A stretch of DNA of 64,000 nt from Myxococcota bacterium (GCA_022710975.1 JAKLGA010000004.1:62001-126000); one strand, 5' to 3'; positions 41,661 to 51,731 are shown, counted from the stretch's first letter. The notes: generated from the sequence alone by a model not told the origin. Program-made: numbers and translations.

Positions 41661-43669
41661 CACTTCGCTCCCACCTCGGTGAACACGTACTCGTGCTGCG
41701 CGTCGCGCATGACCAGGGTGCGCTTCTCGCCCGCGCCGACCACCACCTCGAAGCCCGCCACCCCGGGCGCGGTGGTCACGAACGACACGCTCCCGTCGGG
41801 GTTCTTCTTGGTGGCGACCTCGCTCTTCCACTCGCCGCAGTCGAACAGCGTGGCCGCGCCCGCGCGGATCACGGCGATACCCCCGAGCGCGTCGTTGGCG
41901 TAGCGGCTCGCCAGCTTGGCCACCTCGGCCGGGTCCGCCGGGACGGTGAGCAGCTTGCGCTGGGTGGCCAGGTTCTCGAAGTAGTTCTTCGCCCGCGCGG
42001 CCAGGGCCGCGTCGGCCTCGGGCTGCCCGTCGAACAGCACCTCGAGCAGCTTGCGCTGGAACAGATCGCGTAGCGTCCAGCCCGGGTCGCCGTTGGTCAG
42101 CACCACCGCCCCCACGCCGTGCTCCGGCAGCCACAGCATGTCGCTGTGGAAGCCGATCATGTCCCCGCCGTGGTGCACCACCGGCGTGCCGTAGGTCGAG
42201 TCCACCATCAGGCCCATGCCGTAGACGGCGTCCTTGCCGATGGCCACCTGCGGCGCCCGCCGCGCGAGCAGGGTCTCCCGCGCCAGGTAGCGGGTGCCGT
42301 CAGGCAGCGCGCCCTCGGCCAGCTCCGCGGCCACGTAGGCCAGGAGATCCCGCACGTTGCTCCAGGCCGCCCCGGCCGGCCGCAGGGGGATGACCGAGTA
42401 GTTGATCTCCATGAGCGCCAGGGCCGTGCGGCCGTCGACGTCCTGCGAGTGCGGCCGGGCGTGGTCGGCGGCCAGCGCGCGGGCGTAGTCGAAGGTGGTG
42501 GCCCGCATGCCCAGCGGCTCGAACACCCGCGTGCGCATGGCCTCGTCGTACGCGGCGCCCAGCTCGAGCTCCGGGAAGGCGACGTGGCCGCCGACGAAGC
42601 CGCCCGCCCCGGCCAGCAGGTTGGAGTACTGGAACATCTCCCCGAAGCCGCTGGTCGGCTGGACCTTGGCGAGGGTCGCCATGGCCCCCTCGGGTGTCAT
42701 CTGGCCGTACTCGAGCAGCCACTCGAGATCCTGGCGCGGCAGGCCGGTGCAGGCGCAGATCAGGTGCTTGACCAGGACGCGCCTGGTGGTGTCCGCGTCC
42801 CCGAGCTTGAAGCCCGGCAGCAGGGCGGTCACCGGCGACTCCCAGGTCAGCTTCTGCTCGTCCACCAGCCTGGCCAGCATGAGCGTGGTGAGCGCCTTGG
42901 TGTTCGAGGCGATCATGAACAGGGTGTCGGCGCCCGGCCTGTCCGGCTTGCCGAGCTCTCTCACCCCGAAGCCGTCCGCGAACACCACCTGGCCGCCCTG
43001 CACCAGGCCGACGGCCACGCCCGGGATCCCGAGCTGCTTCATGCCAGACTCGACGAAGGCCGAGAGCTGGGCGAGGCGGGCTGCGTCGAGGGGGTGCGCC
43101 CGCTTGCCGGCGAAGGACTCCCGGGCGAACCCCTTGGGCAGCAGCCGGTCGAAGATCAGCGCGACCGCGGCCCCGCGCTTCTCGCCGACCGCCTGGTCCA
43201 TGTCGTAGATCACCACCGTCCACAGCTCCCCGGCCCGCAGGGTCATGGCGACCACGTCGCGCTTCTCGTTGGGCGAGGTCTGGTAGTTGTACGCCCGCCG
43301 GTCGGTCCAGCCGTCCTTGTCGGGCTGGGGGTTCACCACCAGGAGCGGCCAGGCCGCGTCGGGCTTGTAGGCGGCCCAGGCCGCGGCCACGGCGGCGTCG
43401 GCGTCCTTGGCGCGGAGGTCGACGAGCGCGATGCGCGAGCCCCCCTCGGGCGGGCTGAGCAGGGTGGCGGGCCCGTCCACCGCGACGCTCCAGCCGGCCG
43501 GGGCGATGAGCGGGTTGCCCTCGACGGTCGCGATGGGCGTGTCGGCGGCGAGCGGCGCGCCTTGACTCGGGCCCGGATCGGCCCTGCGGGCCTGGCCCGC
43601 CGGGGCGCAGGCGCAGGCGAGCAGCGCGCAGCAGGACAGGGCAGAGATCCCTCGGGCGAGTGTCTTCAT
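41660..43669 (-). CDS. Serine beta-lactamase-fold hydrolase (class C-like) lipoprotein
   Basis: A 669-residue exported protein; ATG 43669 follows AGGAGG. The signal is followed by cysteines (ALLACACAP) suitable for lipidation. An N-terminal domain of about 170 residues precedes the beta-lactamase/DD-peptidase domain with Ser255-x-x-Lys258 (MIASNTK), Tyr348-x-Asn (QYSN) and His-x-Gly (VVHHGGDM, about 500). These are the serine hydrolase motifs of class C beta-lactamases, esterases and D-aminopeptidases. An extra C-terminal beta-rich domain follows. Coupled to the gene at 40053. Peptidase or esterase activity on envelope components is more likely than antibiotic resistance. Confidence 0.8.
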   Translation of the reverse strand: MKTLARGISALSCCALLACACAPAGQARRADPGPSQGAPLAADTPIATVEGNPLIAPAGWSVAVDGPATLLSPPEGGSRIALVDLRAKDADAAVAAAWAAYKPDAAWPLLVVNPQPDKDGWTDRRAYNYQTSPNEKRDVVAMTLRAGELWTVVIYDMDQAVGEKRGAAVALIFDRLLPKGFARESFAGKRAHPLDAARLAQLSAFVESGMKQLGIPGVAVGLVQGGQVVFADGFGVRELGKPDRPGADTLFMIASNTKALTTLMLARLVDEQKLTWESPVTALLPGFKLGDADTTRRVLVKHLICACTGLPRQDLEWLLEYGQMTPEGAMATLAKVQPTSGFGEMFQYSNLLAGAGGFVGGHVAFPELELGAAYDEAMRTRVFEPLGMRATTFDYARALAADHARPHSQDVDGRTALALMEINYSVIPLRPAGAAWSNVRDLLAYVAAELAEGALPDGTRYLARETLLARRAPQVAIGKDAVYGMGLMVDSTYGTPVVHHGGDMIGFHSDMLWLPEHGVGAVVLTNGDPGWTLRDLFQRKLLEVLFDGQPEADAALAARAKNYFENLATQRKLLTVPADPAEVAKLASRYANDALGGIAVIRAGAATLFDCGEWKSEVATKKNPDGSVSFVTTAPGVAGFEVVVGAGEKRTLVMRDAQHEYVFTEVGAK

Positions 43670-43854
43670 GGCTTCCTCCTGCCCCGAGCGACCGCTCCGG
43701 GGACCGCCGACCTGTATCGCGGCGGTCCCCGCGGGTCAACGCCCGCCACCCACCTCGGGGCTTGATTTCGAGGTCCGCCTGGTGTCACCTGGAGCCCTGA
43801 TCGGCGCGTCGGGGGAAGACGCGCGTGCGCCAACTCCACTCGCAGGGGAATCCC

Positions 43855-46800
43855 ATGACCAGACAGGGATGCACGCTCTTCGCCGTGGTGGTGCTGCTCG
43901 CCGCGCGGACCTCGGACCTCGCGTCGGCCGCGCAGCCGCCGGCCCGGCCGGACGGGCTGGGCGCGAGCCTGCCCTTCATCCTGAACCAGGGCCAGGCCGA
44001 CCCCTGTGTCGTGTTGCAGGCCCACACCCCGAGCGGAGCGCTGGCGGTCGCGGAGACGGGCGAGCTCCTGCTGGCGGTGCCCGGAGCGGCGGGCGGGGAG
44101 GGGAGGCCGGCCATCCTCGAGCAGCGCCTGCGCGGAGCCCGGGCCATCGAGGTCCGGCCCCGGGCGCCCGTGGAGACCCGCGTGCACGTGTTCCACGGCG
44201 CGGACGCGCGGGCCTGGACGTCCGGCCTGGCCGCGTTCCGGGAGGTCTCGCTGGGCGAGCCGTACCCGGGCATCGAGCTCGAGCTGCGGGCGCGCCCGCG
44301 CAACGTGGAGCAGATCTACCGGCTGGCGCCGGGCGCGGATCCGGACCTCATCCGGGTCGAGCTCGTCGGCGCCGGGCGGGTGTGGGTGACGGAGGCCGGC
44401 GCGCTGGCCATCGAGCTGCCCGTGGGGGTGGTCGAGTACAGCCCGCCCCGGGCCTACCAGCCCGCGGACGGGCAGGAGCGCCCGGTGGAGGTCGCCTACA
44501 GGCTCCTGTCGGACGGCTACGGCTTCGCGCTCGGGGACTACGACCCGAGCCGGCCGCTCGTCATCGATCCCCTGCTGGCCACCTACCTGGGGGGCGACGC
44601 GCTGGAGCACGGCTACGCCCTGGCCGTCCAGCAGGCCCCGGGCGGCGGCGAGCTCCACGCCTACGTGGCCGGCAGCACCGAGTCGCTGGCCGCCAGCTTC
44701 CCGGCCCACGGGAGCGGCGCGCAGGCCGATCCGGGCGGCGGCCAGGACGCGTTCGTCGCTCGCCTGGACCACGACCTCGGCGTCCTGGAGCTGACCTTCC
44801 TGGGCGGCAGCGGGAGCGACGCGGCCTTCGACGTGGTGGTGCACCCCGACACGCTCGCGGTCTACGTGGTGGGCATGACCGACTCGCCGGACTTCCCCAC
44901 GGCGCCCACCGCCGGCCGCGGCCGGGGCGACGGGCTCGACGCCTTCGTGGTGCGCCTGAGCGCCGACCTGAGCGTGCTCGAGCAGGCCCGCTACCTGGGG
45001 GGCGCCGGCGCCGACGCGGGCCTCGCCATCGCCCTCGACGACCTGCCGGCCGGCTCGCCCGAGCAAGACAGCCTGTACGTGGCGGGCGACACCCGCTCGG
45101 CCGACCTGCCGCAGACCGCAGGCTCCGCCCAGCCGGTGCACGGCAGCGTGTCGCTGTCGGACGGGTTCGTGGCCCACCTGGGAGAGGATCTCGAGGTGGC
45201 GCAGGCGAGCTACCTCGGCTGCGGCGCCAGCGTCGACAACGCGATGGCCGTCGCGGTCGACGCCGTCACCCACACGGTGTTCGTGTCCGGACAGACCTCC
45301 TACAACTCGTCGCAGGGCGCCTCCGTCGGCTGCTTTCCCTGGACCGCCGGCGGCGCGCGCGCCTTCGGCGGCGACTACGACGGCTTCGTGGTGCGGCTGA
45401 CGGCCGATCTGACCCAGGCCCTCCAGGCGACCTACCTGGGCGGCGCCCGCCCGGACACGGCCGCGGCGCTGGCGATCGATCCGCTCAAGGGCGACGTGTA
45501 CGTGGGCGGGCGCACCAACGAGGCCTGGGCGGACTTCCCGGCCGGCGGCGCGGACACGAGCTTCGGCGGCACCATGGAGGGGTACGTGGCCCACCTCGAG
45601 GTGACCCTGACCCAGCTCCTGGGTGCCACCTACCTGGGCGGGACGGGCTTCGATCGCGTCTCGGATCTGCTCATCCCCTACCCGGGCGCGGAGGTGATCT
45701 ACGCGCTGGGCAGCACCGCCTCCACCGACTTCCCCGGGACCGCGGGCGGCGCCTGCGCGGTGGCCGGGGGCAACGACGACCTCTTCGTGGCGCTCCTGGA
45801 CTACGACCTCGGCGTGCTGAGCCAGGCCACCTACTTCGGCGGCGCCTGGGGCGAGTACAGCGAGGGCCACGGGCTGGGCTGGGGCCGGGATCCGGCCGAC
45901 GGCAGCGAGCGCGTGTTCGCGGCGGGCTACTCCGAGTCCTCCGACCTGCCGGGGGTCGGCGCGGGCGTGGCGCAGCCGGCCAACCTGGGATCGGCGGACG
46001 CCTTCGCCGCGCGCTTCGACGGCGCGCTCACCGGCGCGGCAGGCCCCGAGGACACCGATCAGGACGGCGTGCCCGACCCGGAGGACAACTGCCCGGCGGT
46101 GTCCAATGCCCTGCAGCTCGACGTGGACCTGGACGGCGTCGGCACCCGCTGCGACAACTGCCCGCAGGTGGCCAACGCCGACCAGCTCGACGCCGACACC
46201 GACGGGGTGGGCGATGCCTGCACCGGGCCGTGGGCGGGGCCGGCGTTGCTCGTGGTGCAGGAACCGGCCGATCCGCTGCTGGGGGACAAGGTGACCTACA
46301 GCGTGCAGGCCGCGGTGCCCGCGGAGATCGGCTCGATCGCCCTGTTCGTCGACGGCCGGCCGCTCAAGACCTGCTTCGACTCCGTGTGCACCTTCACCAC
46401 CCGGCGGGTGGCCGACGCCCCAGCGTTCGGGGCCGTGGGCACCGACCTGCTCGGCTACTGTCGCGCCGCCGGTGTGGTGCCCGAGTCCGCGACCGACTTC
46501 CCCACCGAGGTCGCCCTCGAGGACACCGACGGCGACGGCCGGCCGAACCTGAGGGACAACTGCCGGGAGGCGGACAACCCGACCCAGGAGGACACGGACG
46601 GCGACGGCGTGGGCGACACCTGCGACGCGTGCTGCCCGCGCTGCAGGGAGACCGCCATCGAGGTCGCCTACTGCTGCGGGGCCTCCGGCTACGGCCCGGC
46701 CGGCGGCTGCACCGACGACCTGCGCGTCGGCTCGGGCGCCTGGTACTGGCAGCTCATGTACGACGCCATCGACACCCGCGGTTGCGGGTGCTTCGACAGC

Positions 46801-48363
46801 GACGGCGAGGACCACTACAACGAGGGCTACGTCGCGGTCGAGCAGGAGACCGCACAGGACTGCCGCTTCGTGCTGGGGCACCTCATCTGCGAGCCGGCCA
46901 CCAGCACCTGCGAGGTGACCCGGGACACCTGCGTCGACGGCGGCACGGTCCGGGAGTACCGCTGCGGACCGGACGGGGTGGAGTTCGAGGACGTGCGCTG
47001 CCCCGCCGCGGATCCGGTCTGCGAGGACGGCCGCTGCAACTGCCCCGACACCGACGGCGGGACCAAGTACTACGTGCGCGGCACGCTGCTGGGCAACACC
47101 GACGAGTGCGCCGTCCCGCCCGGGGAGGCCAGGCTGCACCTGATCGAGTACTTCTGCGAGCGCGACTGGGACGGCAGCCTGCAGGTGGGGCAGCACGCGA
47201 TCGAGTGCCCGGACGGCTGCGAGGAGGGGAAGTGCCGGTGCGAGGACTCGGACGGGGGCATCTCCCCGGAGACCCTCGGCCACATGGGGCTCGAGGGCGA
47301 CGAGTGCCTCGACGCGCGCACCCTGGCCGAGGTCTACCCGCTGGTGGTCGACGACGGCACCGGCGATTGCCAGGTCGCGACCGCGGAGGTCGCCTGCGAG
47401 GGCCTGTGCCACGAGGGTGTGTGCCAGCCGCCGAGCTGCACCGACCGGGTGCAGAACCAGGGGGAGGAGGACGTCGACTGTGGCGGCCCCTGCGCGCTGC
47501 CCTGCGATGCCTGCCACGCGGCCGGCCTGCCGGTGCGCTTCAACTGGGCCGACTGGCGCGGGCGCTCGTGGGTGTCGGAGATCGAGGACCAGGAGCAGTG
47601 CGGCTCTTGCTGGGCCTTCTCCGCGGTGGCGGCGGTGGAGGCCAAGTACCTCATCGAGCACACCGACGGCTGGATCCCCGAGCACTTCTTCGATCCCCCC
47701 GACGGCAGCGCCTGGGTGCTGCCCAACCTGTCCGAGCAGAACCTGGTCTCGGAGTGCGGCGCCTCCTGGGGCGACTGCACCGGCGGCCTCAAGAACGACG
47801 CGCTGGACGAGATCCAGACGGACGGCATCGTGGACGAGGACTGCTTCCCTTACACCTCGGGCTCCTGCCTGAACACGGACGGCGACTGCCTGTGCGGCAG
47901 CGCGGCCCACTGCACGGACCCCGTCGACTGCCCGGCCACCTGCAACGACACGGGCCTGGCCGAGTGGGACTCGCGCCGCTGGAGCATCGACTCCCACCAC
48001 TACGTCCGGGACGAGAACAGCGTGGAGAACGTGAAGCGGGCCTTGCTGTGCCACGGCCCGCTGGCCGTGTGCAGCTCGGACTGGGGCCACTGCGTGGCGC
48101 TGGTGGGCTGGGACAACGACTCCCAGCTCTGCCGCGACCACTACCACGGCGAGAGCGCCTGCTGGATCATCAAGAACAGCCACGGCAGGCCGACCGACCC
48201 GGTCATGGAGACCAACGGCTCGGCCTATGACGAGGAGGTCCTGCTGGACACGGACGGCTACTCCTACCTGCCGCTCGAGGGGCATGACTTCAGCCGGGGC
48301 GTGCGCTCCAACCCGCACTACGTCGACGGGGTACACCCGGCGACCACCTGGGTCTGGCCATGA
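43855..48363 (+). CDS. Giant secreted SBBP-repeat/TSP3 protein with a papain (C1A) domain
   Basis: A 1502-residue exported protein. After a signal peptide come beta-propeller (SBBP-type) repeats of the form ATYLGG...A.A...D...VYV.G.T.S.DFP (about residues 200-720), then calcium-binding thrombospondin type 3-like repeats (DTDQDGVPDPEDNC, DADTDGVGDAC, DTDGDGVGDTC), an Ig-like part and a Cys-rich stretch. The C-terminal 270 residues are a papain-family peptidase with the oxyanion Gln and Cys1252 in EQCGSCWAFS, His1412 in WGHCVALVGW and Asn1441 in IIKNSHG. All catalytic residues are present. No usual papain propeptide is visible, so the long N-terminal part may control activity. It could digest prey or host proteins. 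Confidence 0.85.
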   Translation: MTRQGCTLFAVVVLLAARTSDLASAAQPPARPDGLGASLPFILNQGQADPCVVLQAHTPSGALAVAETGELLLAVPGAAGGEGRPAILEQRLRGARAIEVRPRAPVETRVHVFHGADARAWTSGLAAFREVSLGEPYPGIELELRARPRNVEQIYRLAPGADPDLIRVELVGAGRVWVTEAGALAIELPVGVVEYSPPRAYQPADGQERPVEVAYRLLSDGYGFALGDYDPSRPLVIDPLLATYLGGDALEHGYALAVQQAPGGGELHAYVAGSTESLAASFPAHGSGAQADPGGGQDAFVARLDHDLGVLELTFLGGSGSDAAFDVVVHPDTLAVYVVGMTDSPDFPTAPTAGRGRGDGLDAFVVRLSADLSVLEQARYLGGAGADAGLAIALDDLPAGSPEQDSLYVAGDTRSADLPQTAGSAQPVHGSVSLSDGFVAHLGEDLEVAQASYLGCGASVDNAMAVAVDAVTHTVFVSGQTSYNSSQGASVGCFPWTAGGARAFGGDYDGFVVRLTADLTQALQATYLGGARPDTAAALAIDPLKGDVYVGGRTNEAWADFPAGGADTSFGGTMEGYVAHLEVTLTQLLGATYLGGTGFDRVSDLLIPYPGAEVIYALGSTASTDFPGTAGGACAVAGGNDDLFVALLDYDLGVLSQATYFGGAWGEYSEGHGLGWGRDPADGSERVFAAGYSESSDLPGVGAGVAQPANLGSADAFAARFDGALTGAAGPEDTDQDGVPDPEDNCPAVSNALQLDVDLDGVGTRCDNCPQVANADQLDADTDGVGDACTGPWAGPALLVVQEPADPLLGDKVTYSVQAAVPAEIGSIALFVDGRPLKTCFDSVCTFTTRRVADAPAFGAVGTDLLGYCRAAGVVPESATDFPTEVALEDTDGDGRPNLRDNCREADNPTQEDTDGDGVGDTCDACCPRCRETAIEVAYCCGASGYGPAGGCTDDLRVGSGAWYWQLMYDAIDTRGCGCFDSDGEDHYNEGYVAVEQETAQDCRFVLGHLICEPATSTCEVTRDTCVDGGTVREYRCGPDGVEFEDVRCPAADPVCEDGRCNCPDTDGGTKYYVRGTLLGNTDECAVPPGEARLHLIEYFCERDWDGSLQVGQHAIECPDGCEEGKCRCEDSDGGISPETLGHMGLEGDECLDARTLAEVYPLVVDDGTGDCQVATAEVACEGLCHEGVCQPPSCTDRVQNQGEEDVDCGGPCALPCDACHAAGLPVRFNWADWRGRSWVSEIEDQEQCGSCWAFSAVAAVEAKYLIEHTDGWIPEHFFDPPDGSAWVLPNLSEQNLVSECGASWGDCTGGLKNDALDEIQTDGIVDEDCFPYTSGSCLNTDGDCLCGSAAHCTDPVDCPATCNDTGLAEWDSRRWSIDSHHYVRDENSVENVKRALLCHGPLAVCSSDWGHCVALVGWDNDSQLCRDHYHGESACWIIKNSHGRPTDPVMETNGSAYDEEVLLDTDGYSYLPLEGHDFSRGVRSNPHYVDGVHPATTWVWP

Positions 48364-48377
48364 AAGGAGCGGGACCC

Positions 48378-49043
48378 ATGGGCAAGATCAGGCTGACGAT
48401 CGCGCTGGGGCTGCTCGGGGCCGGGCTGCTCGCGGCCGCGCCCGCCGCGGCCGCCCTCAACCCGTCCGTGGTGCACTGCCGGGCGCTGGGCTACGAGTAC
48501 GTGGAGGCCGAGACGCCCAAGGGGCCGCGGGGGCTGTGCCGGCTGCCGGGGGAGCGGCTGGTGGACGCCTGGCAGTTCTTCACCGGCCGGGTGGCCGTGG
48601 ACGCCAACTACTGCGGCCTGCACGGCCAGGCCACCCGGTACGTCGAGAGCGGCGAGGCCTGCCGGACCTGCGCGGTGTGCGTGCTGCCCGACGGCAGCGA
48701 GGTGCCCGTGGTCCAGGCCATGGGCCTGAGCTTCCGCGAGTCGACCTGCGGCGACGGGCGCTGCGGCTCCGCGGAGAGCTTCGGTAGCTGCCCGGAGGAC
48801 TGTGTCTCCGGGCTGTACGACGGGTCCTGCGATGGCCTGGCCGACGGCACCTGCGACAAGGACTGCCAGGACATGGAGCAGCCCGATCCCGACTGCAAGG
48901 CGTCCGGAGCGGAGGGCTGCGGCTGCGGCGCGGGCCCGGGCGGCGCGGCTGGGGCGGAGGCCGGCCTGCTGGCGGGGCTGGCGCTGGCCGCCTGGCGCGG
49001 GCGGCGGCGAGTCGCCCGGGCAGGGCGGGCCCGCCACCCGTGA
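48378..49043 (+). CDS. DUF333-like secreted protein with MYXO-CTERM-like tail
   Basis: A 221-residue exported protein. ATG 48378 has GGAGCGGG upstream; a second Met at 48360 overlaps the previous stop. After the signal peptide (GLLAAAPAAAA) comes a DUF333-like domain with paired cysteines (PSVVHCRALGYEY, GLCRLPGERLVDAWQFFTG, NYCGLHG). The middle part holds more cysteines (CGDGRCGSAESFGSCPEDC). The C-terminus is GCGCGAGPGG followed by a hydrophobic helix (LLAGLALAAW) and an Arg cluster, the MYXO-CTERM arrangement used for cell-surface anchoring in myxobacteria. It is 15 bp after the papain-type gene. Confidence 0.7.
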   Translation: MGKIRLTIALGLLGAGLLAAAPAAAALNPSVVHCRALGYEYVEAETPKGPRGLCRLPGERLVDAWQFFTGRVAVDANYCGLHGQATRYVESGEACRTCAVCVLPDGSEVPVVQAMGLSFRESTCGDGRCGSAESFGSCPEDCVSGLYDGSCDGLADGTCDKDCQDMEQPDPDCKASGAEGCGCGAGPGGAAGAEAGLLAGLALAAWRGRRRVARAGRARHP

Positions 49044-49600
49044 GCGACGCCGCGGGCATGACCGACGCCGAGCTCCTGGCGCAGCTCGCCCGGCGCGACG
49101 GGTGGAGCCCGAGCGTGACCGAGGTGGTCTTCGCCCTGGCCGAGGTGCGCCGGCGGCGCCTGGCCGCGGCCGCGCCGGCCGCGCTCTCCTGGCTGCGGGA
49201 CTCGGACATCTGCATCGTGGACTCGGTCTGCGACACGCTCGTCGCCCTGGAGGCCCACGAGGCCATCCCCGAGCTGCTCGACCTCCTGCGGCCCGAGGCC
49301 GAGGACGAGCGCCGCATCAACTGCGTGGTGGATCCGTTCGGCTGGTACGAGCCGCCCCCGCGCGAGGCCGCGGCCCTGGCCCTGGGCGCCCTCGGGGCGC
49401 GCGAGGCCATCCCCGCGCTCCTGCGCCAGCTCGGCGACGAGTTCGCCGGCCCGCGCGCCGGGGCGGCCGAGGCGCTGGGGCGGCTCGGGGCCAGGGAGGC
49501 CCGCGCGGCGATCGAGGCACTGCTCCAGGACCCCGACGCCCACGTGAGGAGGAAGGCCGAGGAGGCGCTCAGGGCGCTCCACACAGCGGTTGGACCGTGA
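49040..49600 (+). CDS. HEAT-repeat protein
   Basis: A 186-residue soluble protein; its GTG start overlaps the stop of the previous gene (GTGA), so they are coupled. Several HEAT/PBS-lyase-type helical pairs are visible: AREAIPALLRQLGDEFAGPRAGAAEALGRLG, AREARAAIEALL and DAHVRRKAEEALRAL. The central part includes CVVDPFGWYEPPPREAAALALGALG. Such repeats are scaffolds for protein binding. No signal peptide is present, unlike its neighbours. Confidence 0.7.
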   Translation: MSDAAGMTDAELLAQLARRDGWSPSVTEVVFALAEVRRRRLAAAAPAALSWLRDSDICIVDSVCDTLVALEAHEAIPELLDLLRPEAEDERRINCVVDPFGWYEPPPREAAALALGALGAREAIPALLRQLGDEFAGPRAGAAEALGRLGAREARAAIEALLQDPDAHVRRKAEEALRALHTAVGP

Positions 49601-49708
49601 GGAGGAGGCTGTCTGCCCGCATGTCTCCCCGCCGCCGAGGAGTCTGACCCGTCGCCGTGCACGGAGGGAAGATACCCCCTCGCTGGGGGACACACGTCGG
49701 GAGGGAGC

Positions 49709-51691
49709 ATGCTCGAGACCACGGTCCGGAGTTCACTTCGTCGCCAGTACACTGACTTAGACCTCTGGAGAGGACACCTCGGCGCTCCGGTGTACGCACT
49801 GCTCTTGCTGGGCGCGCTCTGGCTGGCGGCCTGCGACGGCGTCGGGGATGGCCGGGAGTGGATCACCATCACCCAGGCTGGGCTCGAGCACGTGTTCGGG
49901 AACGGTGTCACCCTGAGGGTGCCGGCTGGGGCTGTCGACGAGGACACCCGCTTCTACCTGCGGACGCTGGCGCCCGAGGAGATCGCCTTCTTCACCCAGG
50001 CCCGGGGCCTCGAGCCACAGGCGCTGCTCTTCGCCCTGGAGGGGACGGACGGGGTGACCTTCGTCGAGGACGTGACGCTGATCGTGCCCGCGCCCAACCT
50101 GGCGGCCGGGGACGTGCCCATTGTCCACACCCTCGATCTGGCGCAGCGGACCTTCTCCCAGCAGCGCGCCGCGGTGGTGGTCCAGCCGGAGGCCGGGACG
50201 CTTGAGTTCCGGGTCGGACACTTCTGCGGGCTGACTGCCGAGGCGAAGGCAGAGCTCAAGCGCGCGGCCGAGGAGTGCACCAACCCCGCCACGGCCTGCC
50301 GCTGCAAGGAGATCGAGGTCCTGCAGGAGGACTTCGCCGGCTCGTGCAGCCAGGGCGACTGCCAGGTCATCCGCTCGCAAGGGTCGGTCCGATTCCTGGG
50401 TTGCCCGAACACCCCGACCGAGAGCTACCTCTTCGAGGAGGTCAGCTCGGGCTGCGCGACCGGGCTCACCCTCACCCCAGGGCGTGCGGTCCTCGAGCCC
50501 GGCGGCCAGACCGCGGTGGTGGCCCAGGCGACCATCGGCTGCGCGCCGCTCGGGGACCAGGCCGTGCAGTTCTCGGTGGCCGGTCCCGGCACAATCGACA
50601 CCCTCGACGCGCGGACCGACGCCGGTGGCGAGGCGCGCACCACGCTGACTGCCGGCCAGGAGCAGGGCCTGGTCACCGTGGCGGTCGAGGCCGACCTCGT
50701 GTACTACGCCGCCCGCATCGTGATTCAGGGCCAGGTGCAGAAGGAGGAGCGGCGCACGGATCACCTGCTGAAGAGCGCCGACGTGGTCGTGGTGGCCGTG
50801 CCGGTGCTCGAGCTGGCGGCCGCGCGCGCGACGATGAGGACAGACGAGAGCGTCGCCCTCGAGGCCGCTGTCCGCGCAGACGGTCAGCTGCTCGCCGACC
50901 AGACGGTGACCTTCCGGGTGAGCGGCCCGGCCCGGGTGGATCCGGCCAGCGCCACGACCAGCGCGGACGCGCCGGCGCGCGCCACGCTCACCGCGCAGGG
51001 CGAGGGCACGGCCACGGTGACCGCCTCCTGCACCGTCCGCGTCAGGCTCCCCACGGGGCGGGACCAGGAGGTCGTGCTCGAGCAGCAGCTCGAGGTGAGG
51101 ATCTCCGATGAGCAGGCGGTCGAGACCTGGAGCGGCAGCTACCACGCTGACACGCTCGGGAAGTTCGCGATGAACTCCGCCGACATCGAGTACGAGGTGG
51201 CGGCGACCCTCGAGTTCACGGCCTTCGACCCGACCTGCCCGGCGCGGAACCCGGCGGGCTACGAGAGCGACTCCTGGAACCTTTGTGGGACGGGGACGGT
51301 CGACGTGGCGCTCACCCCGGTGGATGATCCCTACGGGTGCACCCTGGTCTCGCCCCGCAGCGCGTCGTTCCCTGTTGTCCTGGTTGGCCAGTCAATCGAG
51401 GTATCTGGGCAGCGCCGTCTGACGCTGGTTGACTTCCAACCGGCCGACCCGTCCGCGCGCTGTTCGATGACGTACAGCTGCTGCGACGGCGACACCTGCG
51501 AGGACCAGGTGCTGAGCGGGGGGGTGGGTTGCCACGGAAATGCGCTGGTCCCAAGTCCAGCCAATATCTGTGTGCCAACGCCCGTGCTCGAGGACCCAGG
51601 CCCGCAGGCGACCGTCTCGGGGACCTGGCTCACGGAGTGCGACCAAACCGACGGCGGCGGCTGGGAGGTCACCATCACCCGGATCGACTAG
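49709..51691 (+). CDS. Lipoprotein with Ig-like (Big) domains
   Basis: A 660-residue exported protein. ATG 49709 has a strong GGGAGGGAGC site; an internal GTG at 49790 would begin just at the hydrophobic core. The signal ends ALWLAAC (Cys about 42). The first 170 residues have an Ig/ZU5-like sandwich (GVTLRVPAGAVDEDTRFYLRTL), then a Cys pair region (CTNPATACRCKEIEVLQEDFAGSC). Two Big_1-like domains follow (LTPGRAVLEPGGQTAVVAQA...GEARTTLTAG and ARATMRTDESVALEAAV...ARATLTAQGEG). The last part has several disulfide-rich strands. It is likely an outer-surface structural or adhesive protein. Confidence 0.7.
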   Translation: MLETTVRSSLRRQYTDLDLWRGHLGAPVYALLLLGALWLAACDGVGDGREWITITQAGLEHVFGNGVTLRVPAGAVDEDTRFYLRTLAPEEIAFFTQARGLEPQALLFALEGTDGVTFVEDVTLIVPAPNLAAGDVPIVHTLDLAQRTFSQQRAAVVVQPEAGTLEFRVGHFCGLTAEAKAELKRAAEECTNPATACRCKEIEVLQEDFAGSCSQGDCQVIRSQGSVRFLGCPNTPTESYLFEEVSSGCATGLTLTPGRAVLEPGGQTAVVAQATIGCAPLGDQAVQFSVAGPGTIDTLDARTDAGGEARTTLTAGQEQGLVTVAVEADLVYYAARIVIQGQVQKEERRTDHLLKSADVVVVAVPVLELAAARATMRTDESVALEAAVRADGQLLADQTVTFRVSGPARVDPASATTSADAPARATLTAQGEGTATVTASCTVRVRLPTGRDQEVVLEQQLEVRISDEQAVETWSGSYHADTLGKFAMNSADIEYEVAATLEFTAFDPTCPARNPAGYESDSWNLCGTGTVDVALTPVDDPYGCTLVSPRSASFPVVLVGQSIEVSGQRRLTLVDFQPADPSARCSMTYSCCDGDTCEDQVLSGGVGCHGNALVPSPANICVPTPVLEDPGPQATVSGTWLTECDQTDGGGWEVTITRID

Positions 51692-51731
51692 CCGGCCTCG
51701 AGCTCACATCGTCCTCTGGTGGGCATCGGTG

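Noticed and set aside
43666-48336. A 1556-codon minus-strand ORF opposite the giant papain-family gene
   Set aside because: It is rich in Val, Ala, Gly, Arg and His without any domain, typical of the antisense of a GC-rich gene. The plus strand has signal peptide, repeats and catalytic motifs.
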